Source: Lingula anatina (lineage: Eukaryota > Brachiopoda > Lingulata > Lingulida > Lingulidae). Taken from it: a stretch of 64,000 bases of DNA. The stretch covers positions 1 through 64,000 of the forward strand of contig NW_019775711.1 in NCBI RefSeq assembly GCF_001039355.2, given 5' to 3'. The translations under genes were made by a program, and so were the position numbers. The notes beneath the pieces are model-generated. The model worked only from the letters and a program-made list of their open reading frames with translations, was not told where the DNA came from and did not search any database. Shown here in pieces: positions 35,855 through 45,674 of the stretch; position 1 is the first letter of the stretch, and each line of letters starts with the position of its first letter.

Positions 35855-35950
35855 GAGTCGCCGAGCTGTACGTGAAATATTACGATTGTAGAGCCACAGG
35901 CGAAACAATTAACACACGAGTAATATTCACGTACAGCTCGGCGACGAGTG
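35855..35950. mobile_element. Foldback element with 26-bp arms
   Basis: GTCGCCGAGCTGTACGTGAA continuing to TATTA (35857-35882) is mirrored at about 35921-35945 with one mismatch (AATATTCACGTACAGCTCGG). The loop is about 40 bp. It lies about 165 bp upstream of the P450 start codon, so it may sit in that promoter. No target duplication is clear. Confidence 0.7.
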
Positions 35951-36046
35951 TTTTATATGGCTTGAACAACGACCTCTGATTGGCTACTACACTGCCCTTG
36001 CGATATTTTATTCATACATATTAGGGGCCCTTGTGGTCCCTTAGAC

Positions 36047-36432
36047 CCCATTCCCAGAGCTTTTAGATCGATCTATCCCCGCGGGGGGTCTCACTAGATT
36101 ACTGTCAGAGAATCCGGCTTAAATGCCCGTCCCGCCTACTACAAGCTGTAAGGGGGTAATTAACTTTCGTGCCCGCTCGGCGTTAGGGAGTTAGGTCGAT
36201 CTAAAGTAGAACGATCTAATCTCTGGGTATGGGGTCTTAGACCCCATTCCCACAGATTTTAGATCGATCTATCTCTCTGGGGAGTCTCACTAGATTACTG
36301 TCAGCTTAGCCGGCTACTAAAAGCTGTAAGGGGGTAATTAACTGCTGTGCGCGCTCGGCTGGCTGCAATTTAGCGTGAACTCCCAGGGAATTAGGTCGAT
36401 CCGGATAGGTCGATCTAAATCTCTGGGGATGC
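36047..36432. mobile_element. Two MITE family B copies in tandem
   Basis: 36047-36234 and 36237-36432 are each about 190 bp. Each starts CCATTCCCA, followed by TTTTAGATCGATCTAT, has TCTCACTAGATTACTGTCAG and GTAAGGGGGTAATTAAC in the middle, and ends with GATCTAA(A)TCTCTGGG. Both have TTAGACCCCATTCCC at their left junction, suggesting insertion of one next to or into the other. They match the copy at 23923-24124 in inverse orientation. Confidence 0.85.
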
Positions 36433-36454
36433 ACTCTTATTCCTGTGTTGCACG

Positions 36455-36586
36455 ATGGAGGACAAGGCTGAACACGCCTTTACAGACCCCTCGACCAAAC
36501 CAGCCGCTTCCAGCAGCAGCAGTAGCAGCAGCACCACCGCCACCAGCAGCAGCAACAGTTTAGATACTGAGAAGTTCCCCCCATAA
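36455..36586 (+). CDS. Unrecognised 43-residue Ser-rich ORF
   Basis: ATG to TAA frame whose product starts MEDKAEHAFTDPSTKP, then a polyserine/threonine run encoded by CAG/AGC repeats, then NSLDTEKFPP. The non-repeat parts have coding-like composition, so this could be a first exon or a small peptide gene, but no splice partner or family is recognised. It starts 23 bp after the end of a MITE. Low confidence; a chance frame in a trinucleotide repeat is equally possible. Confidence 0.2.
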   Translation: MEDKAEHAFTDPSTKPAASSSSSSSSTTATSSSNSLDTEKFPP

Positions 36587-37243
36587 AGAAGAGAAAAAAA
36601 ACACTACTTCTTCTCCCCGTCATGTAATGATAATAAGGATACCTTGAAACTTCATGTGCCTTCACAGATTAGGAAAATTGTCATTGTCAAAGAAGGTAGG
36701 AAATTTACTTTGGAAGTTTAGATTTCTTAACTTTCGTTTTCACATTCTGTATTGTGAGTAACTTGTCGTTCAAATTCGAAAACGGAACATTTTTCGGGGG
36801 TTAATGCTGTTCCATGATATCAAAAGTTTGAGAAACGACTTTTTTGCACTGTTGTCTGTTCCGTGGTGGGTGCTAGGACCCGATATACACGTAACTTGTA
36901 TGTCGAATACAGCACGGCCGAGTCTTTTGTTCTACGCGCTAGCTGTGGTTTAAAGGGTATGACAGCTCTTCAAATGAGATTCAAAATTCCACAATAAATA
37001 CATTGAAAACAACACATCCATAGAAATATAATAAAGTCAATTTTACCACCAAAAAGGCGGTTAAGGCAAGTATTCTGATATCTGTGCTCGACACTGGGCC
37101 ACGTGGACCTTCATAGATGGTTATCATCCGAAATACTCTTAAGATTAAAAAAATAATAAATAAATAAATAAGACAAGAGAAAAACAAATTAAAAAATCGA
37201 CTAACTTCGAATATCCAAACGGATTGATTAATCTTAGGTAAAT
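36587..37243. other. Intergenic, no gene seen
   Basis: AT-rich DNA between the Ser-rich frame and a MITE. Nothing with coding or RNA-gene character stands out. Confidence 0.55.
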
Positions 37244-37248
37244 GTGTA

Positions 37249-37416
37249 CAGGGGCGGATTTAGGCCGTCTTCTGGGTCTTCCGGAAGACGGTCAGATTTT
37301 CAAGTTTACATTGATGGGTATCTAATTTTTTCTGTCGGAAGACGGTCAAAAATGAAGGATAAATCAACAAAGATAACTTGGAAGACTGTCAGAAAATGTC
37401 TTTGGGTCCGCCCCTG
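37249..37416. mobile_element. MITE family A, copy 2 (168 bp), with GTGTA target duplication
   Basis: CAGGGGCGGATTTAGG at the left and GGGTCCGCCCCTG at the right are inverted ends. Inside are the same CGTCTTCTGGGTCTTCCGGA and CTGTCGGAAGACGGTCAAA blocks as the other copies. GTGTA flanks it exactly on both sides (37244-37248, 37417-37421), defining a 5-bp duplication for this family. Confidence 0.92.
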
Positions 37417-38604
37417 GTGTAAGCATTGTCGTTTACCCCAGGAAAATCTGTCTCTGCCACTTTTCCCGTCAAAAATGAAAGAGTTGTTATCCCTTTAACT
37501 TCATAATGCAGGCCAGTGTTTCATTCGTCCGAGTTAAAATCAATCAATTTGTTATCACTGCAGTCTGACATTTTGACAAAACAATTTTCACTGCCAGATA
37601 TATTGAATATATATAATAAACCACAAGAGTTCTATATTTATCTCCGTTTTCAGAGAATTGAATATTTTTTAATACTTTTGCCGGGCATACTGCTACTTAG
37701 CCAGCTAGCTCATGCGAAGATATACTGTAAAGTATACCATGTAAGGCTTAACGCAGTGCATTGTCTGTTTTATTTATCTAGCATGGGTTTTAACCCAGGT
37801 CACGTCAGGTCAGGCCAACACTAGTCAGTAGCTCCCTGTACCTGTTCGCCCTGACAATAAGGATAACTGCAACAAAGCCAGCAGTGCAAGGCGAAACATT
37901 TATTTCAAGTGCATGTCGATTATCTAAAAAGGGGTCAGTGCTTTCATCTCAAGTTTCATTCTATTGTGCCATTATATGTACTTTTCGCGTCCCCTTGTAC
38001 AACTAAACGCAACTTCACTTTCCAAATGCAGACCTTAAAAACGATAAGACTCAAAAAAAAAAAAAAAAAAAAAAAAAAANGGCCTACACGGTGTGATAGC
38101 GATGATTCTGAGCGGGGTTGGAAAGTAGTGCTTCTCATCTCAAAATTCATATCCTTTTCTTTTGAAAAATGCATATTTTGGTCTAACTGACTGGCCGGTT
38201 GTAAGGCACTGTATCAATTTGACAGGGCTGGGTCGAACAATGAATCGTGAACCGCAGAAATTCGTTTCCTTAAATATTTCGAGGAAAATTCGGTTTGGCA
38301 GGAAAATTCCAAAATATACACTGGGGATAAAATTGCAAACTTTCCTTTGATAAGGCCTTTCAACCAGTTTTATAAGAATAAGAATAGCAATCAGATAAAC
38401 TTAATGTAAACTGATGCGATGATAAATGCTGTATGTATCCATATGGATACAGCATTATCAGTGAAATTGGCCAAGAATACGAAGCAAATCCCTTCTTCTC
38501 CCCAGCCTATCATACCTGTAGTTGCAGCAATGATATCCGTGAATCAGTGAGGTAATAAAATATATATATATAATCACGACAAGTTGTCGCAGACTCGTGT
38601 GCAT

Positions 38605-38840
38605 CAGGGGCGGTTCCAGGATTATTTGAAGGGAGGGCGGAGGTTGCGAAATAGCCCCCCCCCCCGCCCCACTTGGTGTGGGGTTCGGGGCCCTTCAGCG
38701 TGCTCCGAAAAAAGCATGGGTATTTTAGAGGGGGAACGGTACCATTTGGTACGGTTTAGTACTATGATAAGATCAGCTGGTCAAAATTCTGATTTCAAGG
38801 GACCAGAAATCGAAGGACGCCCCCTCTAAATCCGCCACTG
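38605..38840. mobile_element. MITE family A2 copy (236 bp)
   Basis: Starts CAGGGGCGGTTCCAGGATTA and ends CCCCCTCTAAATCCGCCACTG, with C/G-rich homopolymers inside. It shares both ends with the copy at 27416-27533 but is longer inside (an AAAAAAGCATGGGTATTTTAG segment). No clear target duplication. Confidence 0.78.
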
Positions 38841-39526
38841 TATCATCCACATGACATCAACAGAAATGAAGATTATGATTAGAAGGAGAAAAAAAGAAAA
38901 GAAAAAAGAAAACCAACAGTTAAAGTACGCACTCACATCGAGAATCTACATGTACGTATGTCCACAGACTTCAAATTAAACTTTGTAAGTGTTTAATCAC
39001 CGATAATTCAAATCTGGAAAACTTTTAAAACAATTTTACACTGGTTAAGAGTCACGTCACAAAAAGATCGAACATCAGAATGCAAAATGTTTTGCATGTA
39101 CGTCATGTGCGAAGGTCTTCATGCAAAATATGCAAAATATCCTTTCTTTAGACGAATTAAGTACACGGGAGAGATTTTCATTTAGCAAGTGGTCAACCCA
39201 TGCATGGACAGAAATAGTTAACAATCTTTCTATGAAATGATAAATAAATAAATAAATAAGTAAATAAATAAAATAAGCTAACCTAAAACTTCTCTAGGAA
39301 CATTTAGTCCTCCCGGACCTAAAATGAACTAATTAAATATAAATTAGATATAAATGTGTTTTTCAGTGCTACAAAGTACACGTAGGCTTAATTTGGCTCA
39401 CTAGATTGAAACCAGGATGTGGAATGTCGTCATCTAACTATAGCTTACGTTTCCTTAAAATATAGAGATTAAATATGTAGATATATTTAAAAATTAACTG
39501 GGGTGTTGCATTTTGTAATTAATCGT

Positions 39527-39527
<1 letters not shown>

Positions 39528-39564
<37 letters not shown>
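39528..39564. repeat. (TAA)n microsatellite
   Basis: About 12 repeats of TAA in intergenic DNA. Confidence 0.95.
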
Positions 39565-39566
<2 letters not shown>

Positions 39567-40269
39567 GTTCAATGCAGATATTTATTATATATATGAATGA
39601 CATATCAAAAACTTTATTACTCTTTTTCTCTTAGTGTGCCTCGTTCAAGCGAAATTCTGCAAATGTTCTTCAAGAAGTGACATATAAAAGATTTAGCCTA
39701 CATGCTGTGTAAATGTGGAAATGAACTCCCTATAGAAACATCTAGCGGGATCTGCAGGGCCTCACGTAGACTAAAGCTAGGGTAATCTTGAAGGAGAGAA
39801 TTGTAATTTAAACGTCACTTTAGAATAGCAAACTGACCCTGTCTTCTGTCAGTTTAAAAATTATTCAATGCGTCATCGTCATGTGCACTTAATGTATACT
39901 TGTACATGTAGATACACGTCAGATTTAAAGCGGGGACCCTTAAATTATAAAAGCATTTGTCTAATGACATGTCGTCATTAAGATTAAGGTAAGCACAGGT
40001 AAGAAGTCATTTTTCTTTCTTTTTTATTATATTTTTTAAGTAATGATTTTTTATTAAAGTGAAACATTTAGAGTTTAGCCGTTCTGTCAATGTTTAACCA
40101 CCTTTGTTGACAAATCCACGCCCATGGATGTTTACGGTGTTCCGTCGATTGTTGTCTACCATAAAGTTCTACATATATTTAGGCAATGGGTTGATAAAAT
40201 TTTCTGACTGAATGATATTTTTGTTCTTAGTACTAACTGCTACATGCTACATGTTCTGACTATCTCTTT

Positions 40270-40442
40270 CCTAGATAAATTCGTACAGACAAAGCTGTAC
40301 AGACAAAGCTCAAAGATTGCAAAGGGAGGATAAACGAAAGAAGTAACAGCATTGAAGAAATATAGGTCAATTGAAAGCGAGACTAGTTTAATCCTCACTG
40401 AAACTTACGCATTTCACCTGCAAAAGGAAATAATTTAAACAG
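40270..40442 (+). promoter_or_regulatory. Possible 5' UTR exon of the scramblase gene
   Basis: A strong donor, ACAG|GTAAGTGA, lies at 40442/40443. The next plausible acceptor in the same direction is at 42504, 42 bp before the scramblase ATG. The segment before the donor holds stop codons in all frames, so it would be untranslated. A 13-bp direct repeat (ACAGACAAAGCT) occurs at its start. RNA evidence is needed for its transcription start. Confidence 0.3.
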
Positions 40443-41519
40443 GTAAGTGAACCTATTCTGCTTTGATTATATCAATATTATATTTTAATGTAAATCTTGT
40501 GTGTCTAATGTATTTAACTAAGTAAACTTAAAGAATCGTGAACCACTAACGCGCCAGAGTTTACTGAGCAGGCATCGTGATGGTGATGATGGTTTAAAAT
40601 ACCCCAATATTCCTCTCGATCATACGGGTGGGTTGGGTTTGTGGGGTGGGGTCGTCTTAGGTAGTCAGAATCTGAATCGTGCCAGACCATATATGATGTA
40701 GGCTTTAACATGTAGGGGATATAACTGGAGAGAATAGACCCCGGTACATGGAAGACAAATTCATGTAGTAGCACTCCCACTTAAAACTAACTCAAGAATT
40801 TTCATACTACCGCTAGTAGAGGAGATCAGCATTTGTTTAGATTAGAAATGGAAATGGCATTTGTTTAATAATGAAAACTGATTTTATTTTATTTATTATC
40901 TTTATTTGTCTCTGGGTGTCTTAGCCATGTATCTTATATTTTAGTTACTGTACATTCTGTTTTATGATGGCTGGACATGAGAAGAAAGTGATATTCACTC
41001 TCACCTTGAATTCAGCATGCCGATAGATTCAATAAAATGAAGCTGTCCTCATTAGTTTTTGCCCCTGATGTAAACAACAGTGTTGTGGGTGTTTAAAAGC
41101 ACTGGGAATATTTGTATGCTCCCTGAAATCCCCTGTTGTCGGATTTATATTTATCACAAACAGGAAAAGATCACAACCTCTAGACATAAAGTGGCCAAGG
41201 TTAGATCTTCAATATTGGTTTATATATGCCAAATAGGATTTGTTTGATAAGATACCTTCTTTGAACAGATGTTTCAGTATATTTGATCAGATATATTGAT
41301 GTCAGTGGCATCATTGCTGTCAAATCTACTCGCCTACTAGTAATGATATTTATATTGATTGAGGTGAAGCCTAATCTTGATTATTAGTCATAGTTGCAGC
41401 AGTGAATAACATTAAGAGTATAAGCTTGATTTATCGCTCGTGAAGTACATGTTACTGATGTGAGTTTTATCAAGTTGCTGAAAGCTGCTAGTATCTGATA
41501 AGTTATCTAGATTCAGATT

Positions 41520-41629
41520 TATTCCCTCCCCCACCTCTCCCTCTCTCTCTCTCTCTCTTTCTGTCACTCTCTTTCTCTCATTCTCTCTCTCTTTCTCTTT
41601 CTCTCATTCTCTTTCTCTCATTCTCTCTT

Positions 41630-41668
<39 letters not shown>

Positions 41669-41669
41669 T
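41520..41669. repeat. (CT)n-rich tract with (CA)n
   Basis: About 150 bp of CTCTCT interrupted by TTTCTCATTCTC units and ending in a CACACA run. It lies in the putative 5' UTR intron of the scramblase gene. Minus-strand frames here are repeat artefacts. Confidence 0.95.
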
Positions 41670-42545
41670 TTAAAGAGTTGACAGATTTCATAGGAACAGC
41701 TTTGATTCATTTTATGTTTTCCAAATAATGAATCTTCTGTAAAACATTTTGAAAGTTGATTCCTTTGGGTATAAATGCAAGTTAAACTCGAAATGTTTTT
41801 GTGGCAGACTGCAAATGTTTGTGTGAAAAAATTAGACATCAAAATGAGAAAGGCTGTTGAATTTAATGATTATTTTGGTAATTTACTTTTTAAAAAACTA
41901 GTACTAGAAGCCATGTGTTATAAAGGCCCCCTGCTGGTTACTCTGTTGACCAGTATCACTTTCAACTAGAAATTTTTGATCTCTTAGTTATGTCCTATCA
42001 GCCCTATGCCCAACACTTATGTAATTTAATTCCTAACATACCAGATAAATGCACCCGTTCTGTATCATATAGTTAGTCCAGGTATTCCTATTTGGCGCCA
42101 TTCAGATATTTATCACATATATCTGTTACAAGAGCTGCATTGGGCAGTCAGCTTGGAAAATCAAAGACTGTTCTTATATGGTACTTCCCCATACAATTTG
42201 TATGTACTAGTACCTAACTTAAAGTAAATACATGTAATTTTTTTGTTCAAAAAATTTGCACACTCATCTTCAAATATCTTTGAAAAAAAAAATCATTTTG
42301 CTACTAGTTACCCAAGAAACATTTTTGTTAATGCTGAAAGTAAAATGAATATATCCATGATATGTGATCCATGTATGACCTACACAAAATAAGAGCAGAG
42401 AACCCCTAATCTTTTATAAGCATCACAGGTGTCTAAAATGTGCTTTGTTTAGGGTTAAGCTAAGTTTTTCAGCTTATTTTAAATCACTGTTTGATATTTT
42501 TAGGTACTAGTAGTGACCAACACGAGGCGGACAAGAGCAGTCAGG

Positions 42546-45416
42546 ATGCAGCAACCAGTGATGCAGCAGCCAGGAGGTCAGTACTAGTATAGTAGGGGTA
42601 AAGCACTAACACTGGTCAATTTACTAACTAGAAGCCAAATGCTAAAACTGAATTAAGTTGGCTAAACCAAGGACATATATTCAATATACGTCCTTGGCTA
42701 AACAAAATGGGGGTGATTTGACTTGTTTTAGTCATATTTAATTCATTTGAAGAAGAAAGTACTTGTGATAGAAAAGTAATTTAGTAGTGACTTGGCTAGG
42801 TGAAAAAAACTGCTAGTGCTGTCCCAGTTTTGTCAAATTGGACAGTTTTTAAAATTAAATGGGAGTTGTAGATGAGACAGTGAGAGAGAGACTTATCTTC
42901 ATTACCAATCACTGATTTAACCAAGAAGCCCAAACTTATTTTTCAAAAGTGGGAAATTCATGCCAGGGGAATTTTTTTTTTCAAAAGTGGAAATTTATGG
43001 TAAGTAGAGAGTCTCTCCCTCTCTCTCTCTTTTTTTTCCAGATTTTGTGCTTAGATTGGTCTTTATATTAAGCATCCTACAATGTCCATAAGATTAATTT
43101 TTGTCAGTCTGCATTTCATTTCTTATTTATTAGATTTTTTATGGCTTTATTACAGCTACTGTATAGATCTGTGGACTGTTACACCTAGAATAATTTCACA
43201 AGGTCTATGTTATTTCAACACGGAAACATTATCCTTGACATCCTATCCACCTGCTTTGCTGCTTTTCTTTTCTTTATCAGCATTTTAAAGTGAATTTATC
43301 ATATTCTTGACCAGGATGTGGCTTTCAAGCGAAGTTAAAGAGTGTGATAAGACCATTTCTTATACATCCTGCTTTGAACGTTTTGTTTTTCATGTGTAAG
43401 AAAAAAAATCCAAGACTTCCTCTTGGTAACTATGTAAAAATGCTTGGGAGCTGCATACTGTTCTTGCAGTTTGTTATAAATCTAGAGGACCTACTGCAGG
43501 GGTGGATCCAGAGATATTTTCTGACAGTCTTCCAAATTATCTTTGTTGATCCAGCCTCCATTTTTGACCGTCTTCCGAGAGAAAAAGTTAGATACCCATC
43601 AATGAAAACTTGAAAATCTGACCGTCTTCCGGAAGACCCAGAAGACGGCCTGAATCCGCCACTGTACTATTAACTAGTATGTTCCAATCTTTTTTCTTTT
43701 CTTTTTTAATAGACCTTATTCTTGAACACCAAAATGTGGATAATGTTACTGACATGTAATCAAAGTCACTAGGGTGGAAAGCGGCCACACCCTTTTGCAT
43801 GAAAAACCATGACAATTTCCTAAATAGTTGCAATCATAAAAACTCTTTTCAAAATACACATTATACTAGTATGAGCTGTCTTTGTTATCTAGACTTTTTT
43901 CCTATTGAACAATGTGCTACATAAGGCAAAAGAGGGACATCCATTCCTTGACCTAGTTTTGTTTGAATTTTGTACTCTCAAACCTGTTTGAAACTTGATC
44001 ACAGATTTATCATCGGTAGCTAAAGGGCCATGCCCCCTTCCCCCCCCTCCCACCCTCCCCGATCTTCTTCCCTTTGGGTCATCTTTATATGATTAAAGTG
44101 AAGGCTTTTTTTATGTACATGTATTTTTCATGTTTTAATTTACTAGCTTCTAATTTTTACCATTAGAGTGAACATTAATTATTACTAGAACAATAGACTT
44201 TCTTTCAGAATATGTTATATATCAGAATGAAATTTAGTGACTGTGGCCTAGAGTACTTTAATAGGGTTGGGTTTGCTTAACCTTATACTGAATAAGCAAA
44301 TATACATTATATACTATTCTTAATGTACTAGAACTAAGATTTCATCAGTTCTAGTTTTTCCTGTTTTTTTCTGTAGTCACAGTGGATGATAAGGTATTGC
44401 AGATTATTTCATATATCATTTCATTTGCCTTTGGTTCTAGGTCAAATATTTTCCTTGATAAAAATAAACAGGGTGCCATGATGTCCATGTGAATGTACTG
44501 AGATTTCATCATTAGTCATATTTTTCTGTTTTTCTATCTTATATCACAACAGATTGAAATTTGTTTTATATATATTATTACCTCTGACAAGGATGCGAGG
44601 TTTTGCTTGTCATTTGTTTGTCTGTAGAAAGCATTACTAGTATGCAAAAAGTCTTGAATAAATTTTGATGAAATTTTCAGGATGGGCCACAAATGGGCTA
44701 AGTAGGAAATGGTTAGATTTTTGTGATAGTCCATTAATTGATTAATTAATAATTTATATTTTCATGCCAGCCCCTGGGGGATGGATGGTGCAGCCCCAGG
44801 TCCCCGTTGGCTGTCCTCCTGGTCTGGAGTACCTTACTCAGGTAGACCAGGTGCTAGTCCATCAACAGACAGAGCTGCTGGAAGGTAAGACTAGGCTCTG
44901 TTCACATTCAACTTGAGCCGGGCCTAACTGAGCCATGGCTCAAATATGGCCCAACCCACTTGAAAGCATGCTATTAGTAAGGTATAAATTATTGCTCTAC
45001 CCCTGTAGGGATGGTGCGTGTGGAAGGTGGGAATCCATTGTGAAGTGCATGCCATATTTGATGCAAAGATCAGTTGCTCCACAGATCAACTGATTGTGAA
45101 TATCCGTAAGCTTAGGCTCTTGTTTTTGTAGACAACCTATAAAAAGGATTACAACTGTTCTTATGACATTCACATTTCACAATGAATACATTAAAAGGCT
45201 TACACACACTTACTCATATGTGATGTAAATTTATGATATATTTATTGGGATGAAGTACTACTACTACTTCCACAACTTTTAAGAACCTCTGTTTCTGTAA
45301 ATTACTCTATGGTCAAGTTGCAACCTAGTGTTAAGGGAGAATGCAGCACTGTTGATATTAATTTAATGATGATCCATTGGCAGACATTGTTATTCAAGAA
45401 GTAAATCCCAAACTTA

Positions 45417-45492
<76 letters not shown>

Positions 45493-45643
45493 GTGTTTTG
45501 AACCTCGTCGTTGCAGCATTTACTGGTTTTGAGACCAACAACAAGTACGAGATCAAGAACAGCATGGGACAGAGGGTCTACTTCGCCGCAGAAGGTGAGA
45601 TAGTCACTAGTACTTGTCAGGGTGTGATTGGAAGTTGAATCTT

Positions 45644-45674
<31 letters not shown>

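Larger units (their letters stand above)
37422..40260. other. Intergenic region with repeats; no gene seen
   Basis: Contains a poly-A run ending in a single unresolved base (38053-38080, a probable contig join), a MITE at 38605-38840, a (TAA)n run at about 39528-39564 and AT-rich unique sequence. Open frames are short and without splice support. It may hold upstream regulatory DNA for the scramblase gene. Confidence 0.55.

Noticed and set aside
45302-45565. Minus-strand frame with Ile-Tyr repeats opposite scramblase exon 3
   Set aside because: It is the TA microsatellite read through, opposite a well-supported exon.
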